A stretch of DNA of 8,023 bases from Candidatus Saccharimonadota bacterium (GTDB lineage Bacteria > Patescibacteriota > Saccharimonadia > Saccharimonadales > Saccharimonadaceae). The notes below the pieces were generated by a model. That model was not told the origin of the DNA, ran no database searches, and saw nothing but the letters and a program-made list of their open reading frames with translations. Below are positions 1 to 6,163 of this stretch, piece by piece. The stretch is taken from contig JACQGD010000067.1 in the NCBI GenBank assembly GCA_016199685.1, positions 1-8,023 on the forward strand. Reading direction: 5' to 3'. Every line of letters starts with the position of its first letter. Within the stretch, counting starts at the first letter, position 1. Both the position numbers and the translations under genes were made by a program.

Positions 1-2
1 AC

Positions 3-872
3 CAAAAGTACTATGAGCATTATTATGCGGGACATGTTCAAAAAGTCTTAAACGAAAAACAATCTACCGAGTCTCCCTCCGTATCAGCTCCAACCAACTC
101 TCCAGAAACCGTCGATACACTGCGAGGCAAGATTCAAGATAAGGTTCAGCAAAACGCCAAGAAAGCTCGAAAAAGCCGCCATTTCGTTCCTATTACCGCT
201 GCAATTGTCGTCATGTTCGTCTTTGCCTTCTTGCAGTACAATAGCGTGCTTATAGGAACCGTCCAGGCGTATGTAAGTCCTGGAACAATCGATCCTCAAA
301 ATATTGTCGTCGACCCAACGGCCAGTACACAAGTAGGTCCTGAACCAAAACTCATTATCCCGAAAATTAATGTCGATGTTCCTGTTATGTATGGAGTAGG
401 CAATGACCATGAATCACAAATGGCCGCTATGACAAAAGGATTAGCCCACTTTGCTATTCCGGGCGCAAACAGCGTTCCAGGACAAGTAGGCAATACAGCG
501 ATCGCAGGCCACTCAAGCAATGACATTTTCACGCCAGGTGACTATAAATTTGTATTTGCCCAGCTAGAAAAGCTAGAGCCCGGCGATACAGTATATGCCA
601 ACTATCAAAGCGTCCGCTACACATATACGGTCACCAAAAAAGAGTTCGTAGCGCCAAGTGAAGTTTCGAAGTTAACATACCCAACCGACAAGCCTATGCT
701 CACACTTATTACATGTTGGCCGCTCGGGACTGCAAACAAACGAATCCTCATTTCTGCAGAGCAAGTCTCTCCAGATCCTGCAAAAGCAGCGCCTTCTGCG
801 GCGGCGGGAAGCGGCGATGCAAGTATGCCTGGCAACTCAGCAACTGCCCTCGAAAGACTTTTCGGGCGTTAG
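3..872 (+). CDS. Sortase family transpeptidase, 5' partial
   Basis: Sortases are membrane-anchored cysteine transpeptidases that cleave a C-terminal sorting signal and join the protein to the cell surface or to a pilus subunit. The frame is open from the left edge of the window with no stop, so the gene starts upstream; 289 residues are visible. Order: a cytoplasmic tail with a Tyr-rich start (QKYYEHYYAGHV) and a polar stretch, a membrane helix at about visible residues 61-90, then the sortase domain. The catalytic His is in TAIAGHSS (codon 510-512), the Cys in TLITCWP (codon 714-716), and the Arg in ANKR (codon 741-743). All three are present, so the enzyme looks active. An Ala/Ser/Gly/Pro-rich tail of about 34 residues follows. 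The ATG at 213 lies inside the membrane helix and is not the real start. The gene ends 9 bp before the convergent PEGA gene. The sortase subclass cannot be settled by eye, and no sorting-signal substrate is encoded in this window. Confidence 0.93.
   Translation, partial: QKYYEHYYAGHVQKVLNEKQSTESPSVSAPTNSPETVDTLRGKIQDKVQQNAKKARKSRHFVPITAAIVVMFVFAFLQYNSVLIGTVQAYVSPGTIDPQNIVVDPTASTQVGPEPKLIIPKINVDVPVMYGVGNDHESQMAAMTKGLAHFAIPGANSVPGQVGNTAIAGHSSNDIFTPGDYKFVFAQLEKLEPGDTVYANYQSVRYTYTVTKKEFVAPSEVSKLTYPTDKPMLTLITCWPLGTANKRILISAEQVSPDPAKAAPSAAAGSGDASMPGNSATALERLFGR
849..866. terminator. Weak hairpin at the convergent gene end
   Basis: CGAAA (851-855) pairs with TTTCG (860-864) around a GACT loop. One wobble and one C-G pair extend the stem to 7 bp. 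It lies in the last codons of the sortase gene, just before the convergent gene ends at 872 and 882. No proper U-run follows on either strand, so a terminator role is only a possibility. No better terminator is visible between the two genes. Confidence 0.2.
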
Positions 873-881
873 TCAGCCTTC

Positions 882-1457
882 TTAATTAGCGAGTATCAGA
901 CGCGCACGACTGAGAGCAAACCCATCCGAAGTTGCGCTCATTCCGTAGAGGAACTTTTCATTACCAGTTAGCGAGATTGCTTGTCCTTCAACAACAGGCA
1001 TGACGTCTTGTTGATTTGCACCGTCAAATTCATAGAATCGTGCAATACCACCACGATCATTCGCAACGATATAACTGTCGATCCACTGCAACGGTCGAAC
1101 AACAGTCGCCGGTTTTGAAAATGCTGTTGTATCTGTCTTCTCAAGTTCAATATCGAACGTTACGTAGCCGTCTGGCATCTCAATAACTGCAAGTCGTCCG
1201 TTTTCACCAATAGTCAGACGGGTAGGTGCTACAGTGAGCGTGCTTGCTGTTAACTCCCGTAAGTTCGCTTTCGTTTCATCTCGAGGCAACGTTCCTACAA
1301 ACACTTTCATAACCATGTCGTGCGTGACGGCTACATATTTCTTGCCATAATATTCTCCAAGTGCAACATGGATGTTTTCCGTTTGAGCCGGGTACGAGAA
1401 AATCGTCTGCGCTACATCCATATCATCAGTTCTATATCCAACATGACGTTGATTCAT
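882..1457 (-). CDS. C-terminal part of a frameshifted PEGA/beta-propeller membrane protein
   Basis: This 191-residue frame begins at an ATG that overlaps the stop of the upstream frame (ATGA, 1457-1454). It has no signal peptide, no membrane segment and no Shine-Dalgarno that decides the start. The sequence is made of short beta-strand-like runs with polar turns (YVAVTHDMVMKVFVG, RLAVIEMPDGYVTFDIE, SYIVANDRGGIARFYEF), which fits propeller blades. The frame is open upstream of the ATG for 14 more codons, back to 1499. Those codons read LVYVTKPDAKE into MNQRHVGYR and continue smoothly from the upstream frame's YSIYDRTHL. I therefore read it as the second part of one gene broken by a one-base loss. 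The alternative is a separate, translationally coupled gene using the 4-nt overlap. Without the upstream membrane anchor, a stand-alone product would stay in the cytoplasm. Confidence 0.75.
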   Translation of the reverse strand: MNQRHVGYRTDDMDVAQTIFSYPAQTENIHVALGEYYGKKYVAVTHDMVMKVFVGTLPRDETKANLRELTASTLTVAPTRLTIGENGRLAVIEMPDGYVTFDIELEKTDTTAFSKPATVVRPLQWIDSYIVANDRGGIARFYEFDGANQQDVMPVVEGQAISLTGNEKFLYGMSATSDGFALSRARLILAN

Positions 1458-1499
1458 CTCTTTGGCATCAGGCTTTGTGACATAGACAAGTGTGTTCTG
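1454..1499 (-). other. Frame-overlap zone holding the probable frameshift
   Basis: Both frames are open only between the TGA of the downstream frame just above 1499 and the TGA of the upstream frame ending at 1454, so any frame change must happen here. The best single-base repair is one extra C on the minus strand next to 1490 (CAC TTG becoming CAC CTT G). This gives RTHLVYVTKPDAKEMNQR with no stop. The total from 2341 to 882 is 1460 nt, and adding one base makes 1461, exactly 487 codons with the stop. It could be a true mutation or an assembly error. Confidence 0.7.
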
Positions 1500-2341
1500 T
1501 CATATATCGAATACTCAGCCACATTCTCAGCAAGTGGTTCTGAAAGTGTCTTGTTTCCAACGTCGAGGCGTCGAACGATCCCTTCATCCGTCAATACGAA
1601 CACATCACTCCCATTACGTTCACCGAATTGCATGTCAACCGCAGCGACGCCAAAAGAACTTGTCAAATTAACAGATTCATTCGGATTTTGACGATTGACA
1701 CTAATCCATTCAACTTTAGTGCCATCATATGTTCGCTTCACAAGAAGGCGATCGTCGTTTCTGCTCCACGCACTTATTGTGAAAGATTGTGTTGATGCCT
1801 GCGTAAGAATAGATTCGGGAATGGAAAGGTTCGCGTATTTTGGCGTATCGGATTCGATATTTGCAAGCACAAACGCGTTGACAGCGACATCTTCCTGGAT
1901 AACGATCCATTTTCGATCAACCGAAGCAAGGCTTGCAGCAAGCTTTGGAAAAGTACGCATCGTCTCTACCTTTACGTCCGTCGGAACAAATCGAGCGTAA
2001 CTAAGCCAGCCAATACCGCCAGCCTGGACGGTAATATTTTTCTGCCATGATCGATACCCTCTTAGATCCATCTGTACATGATGGTTCTTTGCTTCAACGC
2101 TTGCTTTACTCGGTGTCCGCGAGCTTGTCGGCATCCCATCGAGCGTGACAGTTGCGCCACTCGGCGTGCTTGCGAACTGAAGGAGTCCACCCTGCTCAAG
2201 CCGCCCATCTTGTCGATTAAAAGAGTATCCCAGGATAATAAGCATTAGGACGCTTACGATTGTGAGTACTGAGAGTGTCATGAGACCGTAGACAAGGCTA
2301 CGCATCACTATTTGGCGGCGTTTAGAAGATTGACGTTGCAT
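1454..2341 (-). CDS. PEGA-domain single-pass membrane protein, N-terminal part of a frameshifted gene
   Basis: From the ATG at 2341 this part has 295 residues. It has a short basic cytoplasmic start (MQRQSSKRRQ), a membrane helix at about residues 15-39, and a PEGA-type domain at about 56-119 (FASTPSGATVTLDG, then a DLRGYRSWQKNITV strand run). The rest is strand-rich and looks like propeller blades. PEGA domains are small extracytoplasmic beta domains often found next to surface or S-layer-type proteins; no enzymatic motif is seen. Other in-frame starts are ATG 2347 and GTG 2383. I prefer 2341 because a TATACT hexamer ends 7 nt before it and the residues encoded from 2383 (MRFCARATYAIL) look like untranslated sequence. 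The frame ends in an unlikely tail, SMSQSLMPKR, after about 1490. Adding one base there joins it to the next part and gives 486 residues. It is transcribed divergently from the 2507 gene. Confidence 0.82.
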   Translation of the reverse strand: MQRQSSKRRQIVMRSLVYGLMTLSVLTIVSVLMLIILGYSFNRQDGRLEQGGLLQFASTPSGATVTLDGMPTSSRTPSKASVEAKNHHVQMDLRGYRSWQKNITVQAGGIGWLSYARFVPTDVKVETMRTFPKLAASLASVDRKWIVIQEDVAVNAFVLANIESDTPKYANLSIPESILTQASTQSFTISAWSRNDDRLLVKRTYDGTKVEWISVNRQNPNESVNLTSSFGVAAVDMQFGERNGSDVFVLTDEGIVRRLDVGNKTLSEPLAENVAEYSIYDRTHLSMSQSLMPKR

Positions 2342-2348
2342 ATGCATA

Positions 2349-2354
2349 AGTATA
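2349..2354 (-). promoter_or_regulatory. -10-like hexamer of the PEGA gene (leaderless start)
   Basis: TATACT on the minus strand lies 7 nt before the ATG at 2341. This is the spacing at which transcription would start at or next to the start codon. No Shine-Dalgarno is seen before 2341 or 2347. No convincing -35 box is found 16-18 nt upstream. A second hexamer, TACAAT (2397-2392), stands 8 nt before the alternative GTG start at 2383. Confidence 0.4.
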
Positions 2355-2419
2355 GCGTAAGTAGCCCTCGCACAGAAGCGCACTTTATTTCATTGTAACC
2401 GTAAAACATAAAAATATAC

Positions 2420-2448
2420 TTGCAAATTTACGTCCGAATGCCTAAGAT
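2420..2448 (+). promoter_or_regulatory. Probable promoter of the His-rich membrane protein gene
   Basis: A -35 box TTGCAA (2420-2425) and a -10 box TAAGAT (2443-2448) are separated by 17 nt. An overlapping GATAAT (2446-2451) is a second -10 candidate. This would leave a 5' leader of about 50 nt before the ATG at 2507, carrying a hairpin and a Shine-Dalgarno. It is the only gene in the window with a recognisable -35/-10 pair at standard spacing. Confidence 0.45.
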
Positions 2449-2476
2449 AATGAGTAACAACCAAAACATAAGCGTG

Positions 2477-2494
2477 TGAGTGCAAAGACACTCA
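2477..2494 (+). promoter_or_regulatory. Small leader hairpin just before the ribosome binding site
   Basis: TGAGTG (2477-2482) pairs perfectly with CACTCA (2489-2494) around the loop CAAAGA. The stem ends right where the Shine-Dalgarno begins, so it would leave that site single-stranded. It may protect the mRNA 5' end or help ribosome access. A 6-bp stem can also occur by chance. Confidence 0.35.
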
Positions 2495-2499
2495 AGGGG
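2495..2499 (+). promoter_or_regulatory. Shine-Dalgarno of the His-rich membrane protein gene
   Basis: AGGGG sits 7 nt before the ATG at 2507, good spacing for ribosome binding, and supports this start. A second purine run, AAGGG (2502-2506), abuts the ATG and is too close to serve. Confidence 0.6.
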
Positions 2500-2506
2500 A
2501 TAAGGG

Positions 2507-3526
2507 ATGAGCGAAACAAAAACAATCACCGTTAATGGTCGTCACTACGACGCACATTCTGGTCTTGCGGTCGACACACTCAGTGTTTCTGCCGCCCCTT
2601 CGACTGAGCTATCAGTAGCAAAGCCGGCACACCGTTCAACGCCACACGCGACGGCAATGCATTCTCGCACTCAGCGATCACACACACTCAATCGAAAAGC
2701 ACTTGCAAAACCACATAAGGCAACGCCAGTTCACGTCAATCAACCTGAACATAAGATTATTACACGTCCACAAGTAACGCAGCATATCCACGTCGCCAAG
2801 GCGCAGCCATCAAAAGCGATTTCACGATTTGCACCACATCCAGCGGCCGCACCTACTAAGCGCGTTATGGACATTGGACCAATTGCTCATCCTCATGTTG
2901 TAAAAGCACACGCGATAAGTAAAGCAAAGGCCTCAGTACCTCAGACGCAAGCTCCGTCAGTACCACACAAGACAGCACACGAAGTCAAGCAAACAGCGAT
3001 TCATCAGGCAATCGCAAACACATCAGTCAACCATAGCACTGCGTCAAAAGGTCGGCTTCTTAAACGACACCCTCGTGCACTCAGTATCATCTCCGCATCA
3101 TTTGCTATCGTGCTCCTTGGTGGCTACTTAACATACCTTAATATGCCAAGCTTATCAGTCCGCGTCGCAGCAGCCCAGTCAGGCATCAATGCGTCTTACC
3201 CTAACTACCAACCAGATGGATACAGCCTTAACGGACTTGTCGGTTACAGCGAAGGAAAAGTGACGATGAAATTTGCCTCAAATGGCGGCCCATCGGCATT
3301 CACTATCAATCAAGCAAAGAGTAACTGGGACTCAGTTGCCGTACTCGATAACTACGTTTCTCCTCGAGCAGGAGCAAGTTATATACCTTATACAGAACGA
3401 GGACTCACCATATATACCTACGGCAACAACGCTGCATGGGTAAACGGCGGAATTCTCTATACAATTGAAGGTAATGCGCCACTTTCTAGCGAACAGATCC
3501 GCCGAATCGCAACAAGCCTCATTTAA
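2507..3526 (+). CDS. Membrane protein with a long His-rich basic cytoplasmic region and a DUF4367-like outer domain
   Basis: 339 residues. It opens with a small motif, TITVNGRHYDAHSGL (about 6-20), followed by a long low-complexity region to about 190 rich in Ala, His, Lys, Pro, Ser and Thr. This region holds 20 histidines and has few acidic residues. A basic stop (KGRLLKRHPR) leads into one membrane helix at about 191-211. The outer part (212-339) has no histidine or cysteine. It ends in GGILYTIEGNAPLSSEQ and IRRIATSLI, which resembles the end of DUF4367-type domains (a strand with W, then Y-x-I-x-G, then a short helix). The orientation, with the N-terminus inside, is inferred from the positive charges before the helix. 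Its function is unknown. The low-complexity half could bind metal, nucleic acid or an acidic partner, or be a simple spacer. It is divergent from the PEGA gene and lies 44 bp upstream of gltX. Confidence 0.85.
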   Translation: MSETKTITVNGRHYDAHSGLAVDTLSVSAAPSTELSVAKPAHRSTPHATAMHSRTQRSHTLNRKALAKPHKATPVHVNQPEHKIITRPQVTQHIHVAKAQPSKAISRFAPHPAAAPTKRVMDIGPIAHPHVVKAHAISKAKASVPQTQAPSVPHKTAHEVKQTAIHQAIANTSVNHSTASKGRLLKRHPRALSIISASFAIVLLGGYLTYLNMPSLSVRVAAAQSGINASYPNYQPDGYSLNGLVGYSEGKVTMKFASNGGPSAFTINQAKSNWDSVAVLDNYVSPRAGASYIPYTERGLTIYTYGNNAAWVNGGILYTIEGNAPLSSEQIRRIATSLI

Positions 3527-3554
3527 ACACCTTTAGATATCTTGCTACATCTGT

Positions 3555-3563
3555 TAATATAAG
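3555..3563 (+). promoter_or_regulatory. -10 region of gltX (leaderless or near-leaderless)
   Basis: Two overlapping hexamers occur: TAATAT (3555-3560), with a weak -35 TTTAGA (3532-3537) 17 nt upstream, and TATAAG (3558-3563), which ends 7 nt before the ATG. Either would start transcription at or within a few bases of the start codon. No Shine-Dalgarno precedes the ATG at 3571. Confidence 0.45.
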
Positions 3564-3570
3564 AGTACTT

Positions 3571-5037
3571 ATGTCTGATATTCGTACTCGTTTCGCCCCT
3601 AGTCCAACCGGCTACATGCATGTAGGTGGTATTCGTACCGCACTTTTTGCGTGGCTTATCGCAAAAAAAGCAGGAGGAACGTTCGTTCTTCGAATTGAAG
3701 ATACCGACAAAGCTCGTGAAGTTGATGGAAGCGCGGCACATATTATCGAATGCCTTACATGGCTCAACATCATACCCGATGAAGGGCCTGGTGCATTTGG
3801 TGGTGAGTACGCACCGTATTTTCAAAGCGAACGACTTCCATCATACAAAGAGTGGGCTCAAAAACTCATTGACGACGGCAGGGCATACGCTGATCCTTAT
3901 TCTGCCGATGAGCTACAAGCATTCAGAGAGCTAGCTCAAAAAGAGAAGCGACCCTTCTTATTCCGCCATCATCGACCCGAAACACCACCAGTATGGGATG
4001 GCACGCAGGCGCTTCGGTTCAAAAGCGAGCCAAAGGCGTATACATGGCACGACGACGTTATGGGCGACCTTCCTTCTGGCCCGGAAGTCATCGATGATTT
4101 TATTATTATGAAAAGTGACGGCTACCCGACGTATAATTTCGCTCACATCATCGACGATAGCGAGATGAAAATTACTCATGTTATTCGAGGCCAAGAATTT
4201 CTTGCGAGTACTCCAAATTTTCTCAATCTCTATGAAGCTCTCGGCTTCACATTCCCAACATTTGCATCAGTCCCACCAATTATGAACGAGCAGGGCAATA
4301 AGAAACTTTCGAAGCGCGATGGAGCCAAGGATATCCTTGCCTACCGCGAAGAAGGATATCTTCCTGAAGCGATGCGTAACTTTCTTGCAAGTCTTGGGTG
4401 GAATGACGGCACAGAGCAGGAAGTCTTTTCTACAGAAGAGTTGATAGGATCATTCAGCCTCGATCGTGTTCAGAAATCAGGCGCTCGATTTGATGAGAAT
4501 CGGCTTCTTTGGCTTAATGGGGCGCATATTCGTTCGCTCAGCCTTGAGTCACTCTACAGCTATGTCTCACCGGTGGATGACGACGTATCGCGGGGAACTG
4601 GGTTCTGGCCAGCTTCCGCATATAATGAGGACATTACAGTAGGGTATCGAACGAACGTCCTCGCACTGGCGCAAGATCGACTGAAGCTATTCGATGACCT
4701 TCGTCAATTCGGCTATTTCTTTGCAGAACCTGCCCGCAATGAAGCATTATTGACTGACAATAAGCAGTTGCGAAAACTCACCTCAGACGAACAAAACGAT
4801 TTGCTAGCGAAAGCTCATACCAGCCTAGAGTCTCTCGAAACTTGGAACACTGAATCGATTCAGAATTCACTTAACGACCTCCTTACATCGACAGGGCAAA
4901 AACCAGGTATCCTATTTAGCCTTATTCGTATCGTTGTAACATGGGCGCCGTTTAGCCCTGCGCTCCCTGAAACACTTGAAATACTCGGCAAAGAAACAGT
5001 TCTTCGTAGGCTCGATATCGCAACCAAAGCTGCCTAA
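3571..5037 (+). CDS. gltX: Glutamate--tRNA ligase (GluRS)
   Basis: This class I aminoacyl-tRNA synthetase joins glutamate to tRNA-Glu using ATP in the cytoplasm. It has 488 residues, a normal length for bacterial GluRS. The HIGH-type motif is in PSPTGYMHVGG (10-20), RIEDTD is at 41-46, the tRNA acceptor/catalytic motif THVIRGQEFLASTP is at 202-215, and the KMSKS-type motif KKLSKRDGA is at 244-252. From about 300 on is the all-helical anticodon-binding region. The zinc-binding cysteines of E. coli-type GluRS are absent: where they would sit it reads AYADPYSADEL, and the only cysteine in the protein is residue 61. Many bacterial GluRS lack this zinc site, so the enzyme is probably functional. 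Whether it also charges tRNA-Gln cannot be told by eye. It starts at the first ATG after a -10-like sequence, without a Shine-Dalgarno. The DUF3048 gene follows after 34 bp. Confidence 0.97.
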   Translation: MSDIRTRFAPSPTGYMHVGGIRTALFAWLIAKKAGGTFVLRIEDTDKAREVDGSAAHIIECLTWLNIIPDEGPGAFGGEYAPYFQSERLPSYKEWAQKLIDDGRAYADPYSADELQAFRELAQKEKRPFLFRHHRPETPPVWDGTQALRFKSEPKAYTWHDDVMGDLPSGPEVIDDFIIMKSDGYPTYNFAHIIDDSEMKITHVIRGQEFLASTPNFLNLYEALGFTFPTFASVPPIMNEQGNKKLSKRDGAKDILAYREEGYLPEAMRNFLASLGWNDGTEQEVFSTEELIGSFSLDRVQKSGARFDENRLLWLNGAHIRSLSLESLYSYVSPVDDDVSRGTGFWPASAYNEDITVGYRTNVLALAQDRLKLFDDLRQFGYFFAEPARNEALLTDNKQLRKLTSDEQNDLLAKAHTSLESLETWNTESIQNSLNDLLTSTGQKPGILFSLIRIVVTWAPFSPALPETLEILGKETVLRRLDIATKAA

Positions 5038-5050
5038 TATAGCAATACTT

Positions 5051-5059
5051 TGATACAAT
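5051..5059 (+). promoter_or_regulatory. Extended -10 before the DUF3048 gene
   Basis: TGATACAAT matches an extended -10 (TGN followed by TACAAT) and ends 12 nt before the ATG at 5072. This implies a leader of only about 5 nt. No Shine-Dalgarno and no clear -35 are seen. It suggests the DUF3048-HK-RR group has its own promoter, though read-through from gltX is also possible. Confidence 0.45.
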
Positions 5060-5071
5060 AGTGCTTAAGCT

Positions 5072-6163
5072 ATGCTCAAACTAAAAACACCAAAATTCTT
5101 CGGCATCATAGGGGCGTGGGTACATCAGCATCATACTGCTACGTACGCGATTGCTGCCGTCATCGTCCTTCTCACAACAGCAGGTGTTTCTGCAGTCCTT
5201 TTTTATAAAAAACCAGTTGAAATTTCTCAGCAGCCAACAACGGCCGTTAAAAAAACCCCGCCCGCTCCAGTAAAATATTACTCACCGCTTACCGGAGTTC
5301 AAGTTGCCGATGAAGCTGCAGCAAAACAAGCGGCTACCGCCATCATGATCGAAAATAGTCCGGATGCTCGACCTCAATCAGGTATAAAAGCAGCCGGAGT
5401 TGTATTTGAAGCAATTGCAGAAGGTGGAATAACGCGTTTCCTCGCACTATATCAACAAGAAAAGCCAGGGCTAGTTGGACCCGTACGCAGTGTTCGGCTT
5501 TACTACGTCGATTGGCTTGCTCCATTTCAGGCAAGCGTCGCGCATGTCGGCGGCAGTAAATTTGCGCTCGATGAAGTTCGTAACGGTCAGTATAGAGATA
5601 TCGATCAATTCTTCAATGCTGGAACATATTGGAGAGCAAAGGATCGATACGCGCCACACAACGTCTATACAAACTTCGCAAATCTCGATGCTCTCAATAA
5701 AGCAAAGGGATATAACGAATCAGCAGTTGCCGGGTTCGACCGAAAAGATCCTGCTCCCGCAAGCCCTCCTACTGCTACACAGCTCAATATCTCAATTAGC
5801 GGACCACTCTACAATAGTTCATACACATACGATGCCGCGTCAAATACCTATTTGCGCTCACAAGCAGGCAAGCCACACACCGATCGAGAATCGGGGCAGA
5901 TCGCACCTACCGTCGTCGTTGCGATGTTTGTCAATATGTCGAGAGTCATGGAGGATGGGTACCGTGAGCAAATTACGACAACAGGAAGCGGCCGAGCTGT
6001 CATCTTCCAGGATGGAACCGCTCTTGAGACAACATGGCATAAAGCAAGCAGAACCGGGCAAATTAATTTTACCGATGCCGCAGGAAAACCAGTCAAGCTT
6101 AATCGCGGACAGACGTGGATATCCGCAGTACCAAATGGAACAGGAAACGCAACATGGAAGTAA
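5072..6163 (+). CDS. DUF3048 (YerB-like) membrane-anchored outer protein
   Basis: 363 residues. It has a short cytoplasmic start, one membrane helix at about 23-45 and a Pro/Lys/Thr linker. The DUF3048 N-terminal domain begins at SPLTG (71-75) and includes IMIENSPDARPQSG (91-104), FEAIAEGGITRFLALY (112-127), GPVRSVRLYYVDWL (136-149) and RYAPHNVYTN (192-201). After a Ser/Pro/Thr linker (about 225-238), the C-terminal domain runs to GQTWISAVP (346-354). The family is known from B. subtilis YerB, a lipoprotein; here the anchor is a helix with no lipobox cysteine, and there is no cysteine at all. The biochemical role of the family is not established; an envelope role is inferred. The gene appears complete. 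Its last 10 nt overlap the kinase start, so the two are probably translated together, and it may be an outer partner of that kinase. Confidence 0.9.
   Translation: MLKLKTPKFFGIIGAWVHQHHTATYAIAAVIVLLTTAGVSAVLFYKKPVEISQQPTTAVKKTPPAPVKYYSPLTGVQVADEAAAKQAATAIMIENSPDARPQSGIKAAGVVFEAIAEGGITRFLALYQQEKPGLVGPVRSVRLYYVDWLAPFQASVAHVGGSKFALDEVRNGQYRDIDQFFNAGTYWRAKDRYAPHNVYTNFANLDALNKAKGYNESAVAGFDRKDPAPASPPTATQLNISISGPLYNSSYTYDAASNTYLRSQAGKPHTDRESGQIAPTVVVAMFVNMSRVMEDGYREQITTTGSGRAVIFQDGTALETTWHKASRTGQINFTDAAGKPVKLNRGQTWISAVPNGTGNATWK
6142..6145 (+). promoter_or_regulatory. Shine-Dalgarno that fixes the kinase start
   Basis: AGGA lies inside the end of the DUF3048 gene, 8 nt before the ATG at 6154. It supports 6154 over the upstream in-frame ATG at 6115, which would give a 49-nt overlap and an unlikely polar lead-in. 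Confidence 0.55.

Noticed and set aside
213..872. Sortase starting at ATG 213
   Set aside because: This ATG is in the middle of the membrane helix, and the frame is open to the window edge with a coherent cytoplasmic tail.
1454..1457. ATGA overlap as two normal coupled genes
   Set aside because: The overlap is real, but the second frame has no anchor, no Shine-Dalgarno and an open extension that continues the first protein, so one broken gene is the simpler reading.
1454..1470. Programmed -1 frameshift at AAAG just before the PEGA-gene TGA
   Set aside because: A Lys tRNA could slip from AAG to AAA and join the frames, but the preceding codon (CCA to GCC) would not re-pair, and no clear heptamer is present. 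The upstream codons of the second frame already encode a better continuation, which a slip here would skip.
1320..2000. Plus-strand open frames across the PEGA gene
   Set aside because: They are antisense to the strand-rich PEGA/propeller protein, and their products look random and Cys/Ser-rich.
2397..2425. TTGCAA (palindromic) as a shared -35 for the divergent PEGA gene
   Set aside because: The distance to the minus-strand TACAAT is 22 nt, too long for a normal promoter.
6115..6153. Upstream kinase start at 6115
   Set aside because: It would add 13 polar residues that are the DUF3048 sequence read in another frame, and it lacks the AGGA spacing found at 6154.
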